Below, one piece after another: positions 7,269 to 13,296 of a stretch of 13,296 nucleotides of DNA (position 1 is its first letter; each line of letters begins with the position of its first letter). Position numbers and translations under genes: made by a program. This stretch comes from Suilimivivens sp964614185 (GTDB lineage: Bacteria > Bacillota > Clostridia > Lachnospirales > Lachnospiraceae): positions 1-13,296 of the forward strand of contig CAZTKJ010000070.1 in the NCBI GenBank assembly GCA_964614185.1. Direction: 5' to 3'. The notes beneath the pieces are model-generated. The model saw only the letters and a program-made list of their open reading frames with translations. It was not told where the DNA came from and searched no databases.

Positions 7269-9608
7269 TTATTCCGCCATATAAATGGCTATCTCGTTCT
7301 CGATTTCATCCAATGCACGATCTAATGTCAGTTCTCCTCTGATATAAGAAGCTCCCCTCTTAAACACAGCGTCTTCCAGCACTTCATCATGAATATAAGC
7401 AGTGTTTACAGAAGCTATTTCTGCTTTCAGCTCTGCAATCTTCGCATCGTCAGGCCAGTAATATTCATAAGATATAGATTCTCCATCCTGCGAAGAAACG
7501 CCGAAAGAGCCCCATTCCCCGTTTTCTCCTACATCTCCTTCTTTGGGTGTAAACTGCTTATCATAGGCTTCCTGGTTGATTGGAAAGCCATAGCAGCTTT
7601 CCTGCACCGATGTGGAAAGGAAAAAGTCCATAAACAGCCGGGCGGAATCTACCTGCGTGGAGACGGCGCTGATTCCCAGCATGGTCTGTGGCTTAAATAC
7701 ATTGCTGCACCGATCCTCCATCGGGTTCATTCTGCTTTCCTCATATCCTGCCCTTTTTTCAAGGGAGTTACAAATGCTATAACTATAATACGTATCCAGC
7801 CATCCACTGATCAAATAGGCTTTACCGGCAATATAATCGATTATATCGCTGTCAATCGACCAGTCCATCCGGTCTATAGACTGATTATACATACCAAGAT
7901 ACCATTCATTCATCTTCGCATATTGTTGTGTAACTTCTACCCGGATCCCATCCAGCTGCGCATCATAGATCCGTTTACATTGTTCCAAAAATTCCCTGAT
8001 ATTATCCCGGTTCACAGTTCCATCTGCGCTCACCCACTCCGGAGCACTTACCGGCGCAAATCTGTTCATAACACCTTCTCCACTGCAGATTCCAATGATG
8101 TCGTCTCCCGGATGTTCTTCCCGCAGTATCTCAACCGCTTCTCCCATACTTGACATATCTGTTATCTTGTCCAGAACATCCCCTCTGCCAATCAGTTTCG
8201 GCAGACTGATGGTGGCGGGCGCTACATATGCCTTGCCGTCTACTTTCAGTGCCTCTATGATATTATCGAAAAGCGGCGTCCTGGCACTGTATTCCTTTAG
8301 ATAATCCGTTATATCCAAAAGCACGCCTTTCTGCACATAAGAGGTAAAGGGCAGACCGTCCATAACGATCAGATCCGGTCCTGTTCCTGCCATAATTTCC
8401 GTATTCAGTTTTTTCACCGCGTCTTCTCTCGTTACAGAGCTGCCTTCTTCCATGCCGATCTGATAGGAAACATAAACATCCGGATTCTGCGACTGATACA
8501 GTGCAATGATCTGCCGCAAATCGTCATTTTCTTTCAGGCTGTATATTTTCAGCATTTTTTCCGGCACCGCAGAAACATTTGGATCATATGTTAAACGCAG
8601 CAGTTTGCCGTTGCTAAACAATACAAGAAAAACATTGTTCTCCAGCTGCATGGCAGAAGCAATACTATAAGAAGGATTACTCAGCATGGAAAGACTGCCG
8701 TCCACGATCTGCTCCATCATATTGCCGCCTATTGCATGTCGGTGGATTCCCTTATTCCCTATCAGATAGAGTACCCTTTCTTCTCCCGGCAGCATATACA
8801 TGGTGCAGTCATAAGAACCGTTATAATACCGTTCTCCATAGCTCCCATTCACAAATTCCATCAGGGCATCATCTTCTATATACCCGCCGGCTTCCATATC
8901 ATATATGACAGGCATTTTACCGTCCGAGCCATCGCTGTCCATAAAGACAAGATTTCCTTTTATCGCTGTAAATGAAGCATGAGTCTGGGTTTCCACCAGC
9001 AATTCACAGCTTCCGTCTTTATGCACTTCGTACAGGTTCCCCAACCCTACATTGGCCAACATACGATTATCATCTGTTGCTATGATTTGCCTCATATACT
9101 TATTTTCTTCTGTGGACGGTATTTCTATCGGTACCTGTGTGCCATCGGAAAGAACCAGTATATTTATTGCTTCTTCTCCAGTGTAATAACTGACACCGCA
9201 TGTGCCGTCCGGCGTCATGGCAACCATTGAAATCCATCCATCGATTTCTTGCAGCCAATCAGGTGCCTCACCATTCCATGTAACGCCATCATCTTTTGAT
9301 ACCAGATAACTGCCTGCACAATTCAATGCTACAAGACTTCCGTCTTCCCGCCTGCATAGATTGGAAAAAGGTGAACTTGCCAGTTCTGTCAGATCGATCT
9401 CCTCTTCTACATATCTCCCCATGGCTTGCTGGTCATTTGCACCATCAGTATTTCCCTTCTGTTCCCCGCCTTCCGCAGCAGTTCCCGCACCGGACGAAGC
9501 ATTACTTTGTCCGCCATTTGGATTGCCGCCACCACAGCCTGTCAGCGTAAAGACTAAGACTACCGCAAGCAAAAGGCATATGATTTTCTTCCTGCTTTTT
9601 CTTTTCAT
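7269..9608 (-). CDS. Extracellular solute-binding lipoprotein with propeller-like N-terminal half
   Basis: A 779-residue exported lipoprotein. Residues 1-25 form a lipoprotein signal with a basic N-terminus, a hydrophobic core and lipobox LTGC (22-25, Cys25), then a Gly/Ser/Asn-rich linker to about residue 60. Residues 70-345 hold repeated strand-rich segments such as SKDDGVTW (104-111), suggesting BNR- or propeller-like blades. From about 352 it looks like a family-1 solute-binding domain: LKIYSLKENDDLRQIIALYQ, then GTGPDLIVMDG (408-418). It is much longer than a usual binding protein (about 400-450 residues) because of the added N-terminal half. No permease or ABC ATPase gene is in the window, so it may serve a remote transporter or act as a sensor ligand-binder. 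It is divergent from a two-component system that shares its upstream region. The start at 9608 is supported by AAAGG upstream and the signal peptide. Confidence 0.88.
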   Translation of the reverse strand: MKRKSRKKIICLLLAVVLVFTLTGCGGGNPNGGQSNASSGAGTAAEGGEQKGNTDGANDQQAMGRYVEEEIDLTELASSPFSNLCRREDGSLVALNCAGSYLVSKDDGVTWNGEAPDWLQEIDGWISMVAMTPDGTCGVSYYTGEEAINILVLSDGTQVPIEIPSTEENKYMRQIIATDDNRMLANVGLGNLYEVHKDGSCELLVETQTHASFTAIKGNLVFMDSDGSDGKMPVIYDMEAGGYIEDDALMEFVNGSYGERYYNGSYDCTMYMLPGEERVLYLIGNKGIHRHAIGGNMMEQIVDGSLSMLSNPSYSIASAMQLENNVFLVLFSNGKLLRLTYDPNVSAVPEKMLKIYSLKENDDLRQIIALYQSQNPDVYVSYQIGMEEGSSVTREDAVKKLNTEIMAGTGPDLIVMDGLPFTSYVQKGVLLDITDYLKEYSARTPLFDNIIEALKVDGKAYVAPATISLPKLIGRGDVLDKITDMSSMGEAVEILREEHPGDDIIGICSGEGVMNRFAPVSAPEWVSADGTVNRDNIREFLEQCKRIYDAQLDGIRVEVTQQYAKMNEWYLGMYNQSIDRMDWSIDSDIIDYIAGKAYLISGWLDTYYSYSICNSLEKRAGYEESRMNPMEDRCSNVFKPQTMLGISAVSTQVDSARLFMDFFLSTSVQESCYGFPINQEAYDKQFTPKEGDVGENGEWGSFGVSSQDGESISYEYYWPDDAKIAELKAEIASVNTAYIHDEVLEDAVFKRGASYIRGELTLDRALDEIENEIAIYMAE

Positions 9609-9637
9609 CGCATTTACCTTTCTTTTCTGTATTTGTT

Positions 9638-9643
9638 ATTATA
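9638..9643 (-). promoter_or_regulatory. -10 box of the lipoprotein gene
   Basis: A perfect TATAAT on the minus strand (9643-9638), 29 nt before the lipoprotein ATG. The hexamer 17 bp upstream (9666-9661, AAGAAT) does not match a -35 consensus, so an activator is expected. Confidence 0.6.
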
Positions 9644-9664
9644 CAAAAAAATAGCAGAAAATTC

Positions 9665-9701
9665 TTTAAACTTCTTCTAATGATTTTTAAGATTTCCTTA
9701 A
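9665..9701. promoter_or_regulatory. Probable shared operator: four phased TTTAA-like boxes
   Basis: TTTAA (9665), TCTAA (9676), TTTAA (9686) and CTTAA (9697) are spaced 11, 10 and 11 bp, one per helical turn. The array fills the space between the two poor -35 regions of the divergent promoters and abuts both. PhoB/OmpR-type regulators typically bind direct repeats of about 11 bp overlapping the -35 region. The adjacent response regulator is the natural candidate. The background is AT-rich, so footprinting would be needed. Confidence 0.45.
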
Positions 9702-9724
9702 AGAAAGTTTTTAGATTCCTATGC

Positions 9725-9730
9725 TATAAT
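9725..9730 (+). promoter_or_regulatory. -10 box of the two-component operon
   Basis: A perfect TATAAT, with AGAAAG 17 bp upstream in place of a -35 box. The leader to the response-regulator ATG is about 95 nt. In it, CCTAAA (9792-9797) can pair with TTTAGG (9810-9815), whose last bases are part of the ribosome binding site GGAAAGG (9814-9820). Confidence 0.6.
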
Positions 9731-9830
9731 AGTCGCAAAGGCAAAACAAGCGGCTGCGAAGCAGACATTTGGTTTGCAAGTTTAAGGCAACCCTAAATAA
9801 TTAAGAAACTTTAGGAAAGGAAACTTTGTC

Positions 9831-10514
9831 ATGCGTATTTTACTTGCTGAAGATGACCGGGGATTGAATAAAGCATTAACATGGCAACTGACGAAAAGAG
9901 GATATCAGGTAGATTTCTGCTATGACGGGGAAGAAGCTCTCTACTATGGGATGCAGGACATATACGATGTCATTTTGTTAGATAGAATGCTGCCTGACCT
10001 TGAAGGCACGGAAGTTTTGGCTGCACTGCGGAAATCTTCCGTCAATGCGCCTGTTATCATGATCACGGCTCTCGGCATGCTTCAGGATAAGATTACCGGA
10101 CTGGATGCAGGAGCAGATGACTATCTTGTAAAACCTTTTGAATTCGAGGAATTGTTGGCCAGGATCAGATGCGTTACCAGACGTTCTCTTATATTGAACG
10201 AATATGCAGAAGGTATTATGACTTACCATGATATTACATGGGCTCCCCGCGAGATGTGCCTGACCGGTCCTAAGGATAACTGTATCCTTTCCAGACGCGA
10301 AGGCGATCTGCTGGAAATATTTATCCGTACCCCTCAAAAGACACTTCCCCGAGAGACTTTATTGTTAAAAGTCTGGGGACCTGACAGCGATGTGGAAAAC
10401 AGTAATCTAGATAATTATATCCACTTTCTTCGGGGGCGGCTGAAAGCGGTGGGTTCAACTTTGCAGATCAAAAATGTCTGGGGAGTGGGATACGGCATGG
10501 TTATGCCACAATAG
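9831..10514 (+). CDS. OmpR/PhoB-family response regulator
   Basis: A 227-residue DNA-binding response regulator. The receiver domain has acidic D8/D9 in LLAEDDR, phospho-acceptor Asp51 in VILLDRMLP, Thr79 in MITA and Lys101 in LVKPFEFEELLARI. The C-terminal winged helix (about 130-225) shows LSRREGDLLEIF, a central LPRETLLLKVWG and the closing IKNVWGVGYGM typical of the OmpR class. The start at 9831 gives the standard MRILLAEDD opening, with GGAAAGG about 10 nt upstream. It is phosphorylated by the kinase gene 42 bp downstream, which is in the same operon. Direct repeats between this gene and the divergent lipoprotein gene suggest that it controls both its own operon and the lipoprotein. Confidence 0.95.
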   Translation: MRILLAEDDRGLNKALTWQLTKRGYQVDFCYDGEEALYYGMQDIYDVILLDRMLPDLEGTEVLAALRKSSVNAPVIMITALGMLQDKITGLDAGADDYLVKPFEFEELLARIRCVTRRSLILNEYAEGIMTYHDITWAPREMCLTGPKDNCILSRREGDLLEIFIRTPQKTLPRETLLLKVWGPDSDVENSNLDNYIHFLRGRLKAVGSTLQIKNVWGVGYGMVMPQ

Positions 10515-10556
10515 ATAAGCAGCGAAAATGCATCTCTCTCCGGAAAGGATCCTGAT

Positions 10557-11927
10557 ATGTTTCACAAAGCTCATTTACTTTTTACCTTATTATGTGCCGG
10601 AAGCACAACGGCTATCGTAATAGTGATGTCTATACTCTATCTGCATGTATCGGAAAACAGTCTACGCAATAACCAGTTCCGCTCTTTTCAAAACGATATC
10701 GGTACAATCACTTCCAGCCTGGAAGCATCCTCCGCCGTCTCCATACAATGGCTGGAAAAAATCGAAACACAGAATGGATATATCATATGTGTAATAGACA
10801 ACGGCATACCCTTTCTCTATAATAAACTGCGCGGTTACGCTGACACGTATAATCAGTCATTGCTGTCAGAAAGTTTGGATGCTTTCAATAGACTGTTTGA
10901 GATCGCCCATGCAGACTCCGGGTTCACCAATCTCACCGGCAATGCATATTCCCGTATTTGGCATACCGAATACCAGTTTTACTCTACATCCGCCCAGGAA
11001 TCTTTTTACAGCTCAGTCATCGACATGGAATACAAGAACACCCTGTCCCGGATCGTAGTTCTTTGTCCACTCACATCACTAGCCGCACAGATAACTCACC
11101 AGCGCATTCTTTTTCTCTGGATCGACCTGGCTGCTGTAGCAGTCCTCTTGGCCTTCTCATGGTTTTTTACAGACAGGCTCTTAAGGCCTCTGCAGGAAAA
11201 TCAAAGATTACAGATGCAGTTTATCGCTGCTGCCTCTCATGAACTGCGCACACCGCTGTCCGTCATTCTTGCCAGCAGTGAATGCTGTGAAAGTTCTTCT
11301 ACCGAAGAACAGAAAGGTTTTTTTAGCACGATCCGCAAAGAGGGACGGCGCATGAACAAGCTGATCGATGATTTGCTGACACTGGCTCATTCCGATACAA
11401 ATCGTTTCTTTGTTGAACGCAAGGCAAATCAACTGGATACCATATGCCTGAATGCATATGAGGCTTTTGAGTCCTTATGCCGCAGCAACCGACTTTCCTT
11501 AACACTCACATTACCCGAAGAACCGCTGCCCCGCTGTAACTGCGATGCTGACCGCATTGCGCAGGTACTTACTATTCTGCTTCATAATGCTGTCAGCTAC
11601 ACGCCGGAAGGCGGACAGATCTCTTTATCTTTAAGCAAACGTGGAGAACATACCAAGTCAGCTTATACTGCTTCTTCTCTCCGCACTCTGGATAATTGTG
11701 GCTTTGAGATCACCATTGCAGATACCGGTATCGGCATCAGTGATGAAGATAAAAAACATATTTTTGACCGCTTCTACCGCGCAGAAAAGTCCCGCAGCAC
11801 GAAGGGACACTTCGGCTTGGGACTTTCGATTGCTCATGACATCGTAGCGGCGCATCATGGAAAAATTATTGTAAAAGATAATCCCGGCGGAGGGAGTGTG
11901 TTTATAGTGAGACTGCCGGAATCCTGA
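10557..11927 (+). CDS. Membrane sensor histidine kinase
   Basis: A 456-residue kinase partnered with the preceding response regulator. Residues 5-29 form the first membrane helix, 30-182 an extracellular sensor segment I cannot assign to a named domain, and 183-204 the second helix, followed by a short linker with RLLRPLQENQ. The dimerisation domain carries the phospho-acceptor His228 in AAASHELRTPLSV. The ATP-binding domain shows the N box LLHNAVSYTPEGG (Asn344), G1 IADTGIGIS (Asp389), F box FDRFYRAEKS and G2 GHFGLGLSIAHDIV. All catalytic boxes are present. The start has GGAAAGG about 9 nt upstream. The stimulus is unknown. The divergent solute-binding lipoprotein, anchored on the same outer face, could present ligand to the sensor domain, but that is inference. 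Confidence 0.94.
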   Translation: MFHKAHLLFTLLCAGSTTAIVIVMSILYLHVSENSLRNNQFRSFQNDIGTITSSLEASSAVSIQWLEKIETQNGYIICVIDNGIPFLYNKLRGYADTYNQSLLSESLDAFNRLFEIAHADSGFTNLTGNAYSRIWHTEYQFYSTSAQESFYSSVIDMEYKNTLSRIVVLCPLTSLAAQITHQRILFLWIDLAAVAVLLAFSWFFTDRLLRPLQENQRLQMQFIAAASHELRTPLSVILASSECCESSSTEEQKGFFSTIRKEGRRMNKLIDDLLTLAHSDTNRFFVERKANQLDTICLNAYEAFESLCRSNRLSLTLTLPEEPLPRCNCDADRIAQVLTILLHNAVSYTPEGGQISLSLSKRGEHTKSAYTASSLRTLDNCGFEITIADTGIGISDEDKKHIFDRFYRAEKSRSTKGHFGLGLSIAHDIVAAHHGKIIVKDNPGGGSVFIVRLPES

Positions 11928-11970
11928 TTTGTGGACTTATGAAATTATATATATAAATTTTGGGGTAATT

Positions 11971-12039
11971 TAAAAAGCTGAAATACTATCCCGGGTCCTA
12001 GGGCTCCAATTGCCCACGACGTTGATAGTTTTCAGCTAT
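11971..12039 (-). ncRNA. Small structured RNA, copy 1 of a tandem pair (predicted)
   Basis: Predicted minus-strand transcript starting at A12039 with AUAGC. A 14-nt 5' arm (12037-12024) pairs with a 15-nt 3' arm (11990-11976) that has one bulged base (11984). Inside are 8 nt, the apical stem GGGC (12015-12012), loop AATTGGA, GCCC (12004-12001), and 10 nt. A short U tract follows (11976-11972). The layout matches copy 2 element for element although the outer stem sequence is quite different. Its own promoter lies directly upstream. I do not recognise the RNA family. Confidence 0.6.
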
Positions 12040-12045
12040 GAATAT

Positions 12046-12074
12046 AATTTATCATTAGTTTTATAAGAAGTCAA
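12046..12074 (-). promoter_or_regulatory. Promoter of small RNA copy 1
   Basis: TTGACT (12074-12069), a 17-bp spacer, TAAATT (12051-12046). Counting from the -10 box puts the start at A12039, two bases before the RNA stem begins, the same offset as in copy 2. Confidence 0.5.
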
Positions 12075-12082
12075 TATACTGG

Positions 12083-12152
12083 AAAAAAAGCCAAACTACT
12101 TGCTAGTTTGCTCGGGTTACAATTACCCACGCCTTCGCAAGTATTTGACTAT
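12083..12152 (-). ncRNA. Small structured RNA, copy 2 of a tandem pair (predicted)
   Basis: Predicted minus-strand transcript starting at A12152 with AUAGU. A 14-nt 5' arm (12150-12137) pairs with a 15-nt 3' arm (12103-12089) with one bulged base (12096) and one G-U pair. Inside are 8 nt, the apical stem GGGT (12128-12125), loop AATTGTA, ACCC (12117-12114), and 10 nt. A strong U tract (12089-12083) ends it. Every element has the same length as in copy 1. The apical closing pair changes from C-G to T-A between the copies, keeping pairing. The upstream HEPN gene ends 87 bp earlier on the same strand. The RNA family is unknown to me. Confidence 0.65.
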
Positions 12153-12158
12153 AAGGAT

Positions 12159-12187
12159 ACAATAGCATTTTAACCGGAAAATATCAA
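12159..12187 (-). promoter_or_regulatory. Promoter of small RNA copy 2
   Basis: TTGATA (12187-12182), a 17-bp spacer, TATTGT (12164-12159). This predicts a start at A12152, exactly two bases before the first stem pair. Confidence 0.5.
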
Positions 12188-12238
12188 TAAATATTATGAC
12201 TGAAAATATTATTTTTACTTTTTGCTATCAAAATGTTA

Positions 12239-12643
12239 TCACTTATCCGCCACTTCATCCTCCACCCATTCATATACCCATTTCATTATTTCATCTGCAT
12301 ACTGAATAGCTTCCTCGGCATGATGCTCCTCCAGAAACAATTCATTCGGATATCTGACAGCCACACCATACGAAGTAAGTGTATCGGCGTAGTCATAATA
12401 CTTTTCTTCAATCATAACCAAATTTTTAACTTGATTTAACAAAAACGATAAGTCATGAACCTTTGGCAATCCTCCCTGTCCTCCTCGAGATACTACCAAT
12501 GCCTTAATGGCTTTTTCCGCAGCTTGTTGACAATGATAACATATAATCTCCAAAGGTTTCGGATAGTAATTCTCTATCAAATGTTTAGCAACACCCAAGT
12601 CCATATCTGCCATATCAAGCCACTGTTTCGTTTCCTGATTCAT
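12239..12643 (-). CDS. HEPN-domain protein paired with a minimal nucleotidyltransferase
   Basis: A 134-residue, all-helical HEPN protein. Family marks are WLDMADMDLGVAKHL near the N-terminus, CYHCQQAAEKAIKALVV (35-51) and KVHDLSFLLN (61-70), then the RYPNE stretch (97-101). HEPN/MNT pairs are common two-gene modules in prokaryotes; some are toxin-antitoxin systems in which HEPN is an RNase. The RX4HXY catalytic motif of HepT-type toxins is not present here, so RNase activity is doubtful and a substrate-binding role is possible. The start at 12643 was chosen because AAGGAG lies upstream; an in-frame ATG at 12673 lacks this. It overlaps the nucleotidyltransferase gene by 29 bp, indicating coupled translation. 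Confidence 0.88.
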   Translation of the reverse strand: MNQETKQWLDMADMDLGVAKHLIENYYPKPLEIICYHCQQAAEKAIKALVVSRGGQGGLPKVHDLSFLLNQVKNLVMIEEKYYDYADTLTSYGVAVRYPNELFLEEHHAEEAIQYADEIMKWVYEWVEDEVADK

Positions 12644-12947
12644 ATAACAGCACTCCTTTTTCAAACACTTCATTTTCTACAGACATCATGTTCTTTCTTT
12701 CATTGAATCGGCTGCTGGTTCCTACGATAATATCTACAGGTCTTTGTTTTGTTGTCCGAATCGCTTTATACGCATTCGCGGTCATTCCCACCAAATCAGT
12801 CACTTTATCATCTACGACAATATAAAAATCAAAATCGCTATTTTCCGAATTTGTTCCATCCGCAAAAGAGCCGAACAAATATATCCTTATGGGCGATAAC
12901 TGCTTTACAAATTGATTTTTCAACTCTTCAATTTCATTTATCGGCAT
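12615..12947 (-). CDS. Minimal nucleotidyltransferase (MNT), partner of the HEPN protein
   Basis: A 110-residue protein with the polymerase-beta-type nucleotidyltransferase core: IYLFGSFADGT with Gly26-Ser27, the metal-binding pair Asp38/Asp40 in SDFDFYIVV, and a third acid, Asp72, in RPVDIIV. Its size fits the minimal family. In studied pairs the MNT protein transfers nucleotides, for example AMP, onto the HEPN partner and neutralises it; whether that holds here is open because the HEPN partner lacks the usual target motif. GGAGGT (12960-12955) lies 7 nt upstream of the ATG, and a near-consensus promoter lies about 45 nt further up. It is the first gene of a two-gene operon overlapping the HEPN gene. 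Confidence 0.92.
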   Translation of the reverse strand: MPINEIEELKNQFVKQLSPIRIYLFGSFADGTNSENSDFDFYIVVDDKVTDLVGMTANAYKAIRTTKQRPVDIIVGTSSRFNERKNMMSVENEVFEKGVLLYESGNETVA

Positions 12948-12992
12948 GACAAAGACCTCCTCTCTATTTTCACAAATGTACTTCTAATTTTA

Positions 12993-13021
12993 ATTATATA
13001 CAGACGCCAATTTTTTATCAA
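12993..13021 (-). promoter_or_regulatory. Promoter of the MNT-HEPN operon
   Basis: TTGATA (13021-13016), a 17-bp spacer, and a perfect TATAAT (12998-12993) on the minus strand. The start would be near 12986, giving a leader of about 40 nt. This is the best sigma-A promoter in the window. Confidence 0.8.
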
Positions 13022-13098
13022 CAATTTTCACCTTTCCTATACCACCATATAATATAAGTAGATAAAAGTATACTCCGAAAAAAATGCTGTAAAAATTC

Positions 13099-13129
13099 AA
13101 AAAGGACTTCCCGATTTTTCGGAAAGCCC
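13099..13129 (-). terminator. Rho-independent terminator, minus strand
   Basis: On the minus strand positions 13129-13119 pair with 13114-13104 in an 11-bp stem with two G-U pairs and an AAAA loop, followed by TTTTT (13103-13099). On the plus strand the same two positions are A-C mismatches, so the minus strand is the functional one. The gene it serves would lie to the right of the window. Confidence 0.65.
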
Positions 13130-13256
13130 ATAAGCGCACCTCAGAAATGCTACCCTCACGCTATATGAATAGCTTTTTTCAACGTATTTTCCATACTTTT
13201 ATGGCTAAAATCTGCGTATTTTCGTTGATCTATATGGTCTGTTGATTATTATCATG

Positions 13257-13290
13257 CTTGGAAGCCACCGTTCTCGCACTTGGGAGCCAC
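13257..13290. repeat. Two 12-bp repeats 22 bp apart, possible IS21-type element end
   Basis: CTTGGAAGCCAC (13257-13268) and CTTGGGAGCCAC (13279-13290) match at 11 of 12 positions with a 22-bp period. IS21-family elements carry several such repeats at their ends, and the wording resembles those I associate with IS21-like elements of gut Clostridia. The element body would be outside the window. The assignment is tentative. Confidence 0.35.
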
Positions 13291-13296
13291 TAAAAT

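Larger units (their letters stand above)
13022..13296. other. Right-edge non-coding region
   Basis: No gene is supported here. It holds the minus-strand terminator at 13099-13129 and paired repeats at 13257-13290. A 26-codon open frame on the plus strand (13167-13247) has no ribosome binding site and no family look. A gene on the minus strand beyond the window could end just before the terminator. Confidence 0.5.

Noticed and set aside
7389..8153. 254-codon plus-strand open frame
   Set aside because: It lies wholly inside the lipoprotein gene on the other strand, whose domains are clear. The translation has no recognisable family and no ribosome binding site.
11971..12152. Reading the two right-hand hairpins as plain terminators of the kinase or HEPN operon, or as attC-type sites
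   Set aside because: The plus strand has no U tract after either hairpin. On the minus strand each has its own promoter and a start fixed to the fold, and their internal segments have identical lengths. The attC core sequences are absent. They may still also stop HEPN transcription.
1..13296. CRISPR array, tRNA or rRNA
   Set aside because: No regularly spaced direct repeats with unique spacers, no tRNA-like cloverleaf and no conserved rRNA stretches were seen by eye.

Overview
The window looks like a low-GC Gram-positive of the class Clostridia, probably Lachnospiraceae-like. The signs are strong GGAGG-type ribosome binding sites, TTGATA/TATAAT promoters, a lipobox-bearing solute-binding lipoprotein beside an OmpR-type two-component system, and intrinsic terminators with U tracts. 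The genus is an inference. No rRNA, tRNA or CRISPR array was seen.

Left part (1-5400, minus strand): one compact operon that reads as a restriction-modification or anti-phage island. In transcription order it holds a C5-cytosine DNA methyltransferase, an NgoFVII-like PLD-fold endonuclease with a probable B3-like DNA-binding C-terminus, a Z1-type helicase-like ATPase, and a ParB/sulfiredoxin-fold protein. Genes are 4 bp apart or overlap by 1 bp, so they are probably translationally coupled. The operon is clearly AT-richer than the genes to its right (two hand-counted 60-base lines: about 35% GC at 2101 and 50% at 7561). It may continue past base 1.

Middle (5400-7260): mostly non-coding. It holds a terminator-like hairpin, a cluster of three hairpins (6104-6201), a histidine-phosphatase gene (6209-6748) and a 186-bp nested inverted-repeat element flanked by a perfect 10-bp direct repeat (6941-7146), which looks like a small non-autonomous transposon.

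Right-centre (7207-11927): a large lipoprotein combining a possible propeller-like N-terminal half with a family-1 solute-binding domain is divergent from an OmpR-family response regulator and its histidine kinase. Both divergent promoters have a perfect TATAAT but no good -35, and share four TTTAA-like boxes phased at 10-11 bp. This suggests that the response regulator controls both sides.

Right (11928-13296): the most novel signal is a tandem pair of about 70-nt small-RNA genes on the minus strand (12152-12083 and 12039-11971). Each has its own promoter, a predicted start at the same point of the fold, a 14-bp outer stem with one bulge, a conserved apical hairpin and a terminal U tract. The outer stems differ in sequence but keep their pairing. 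Upstream of them is a MNT nucleotidyltransferase/HEPN pair with a near-consensus promoter. The edge carries a minus-strand terminator and two 12-bp repeats 22 bp apart that resemble the end of an IS21-type element.
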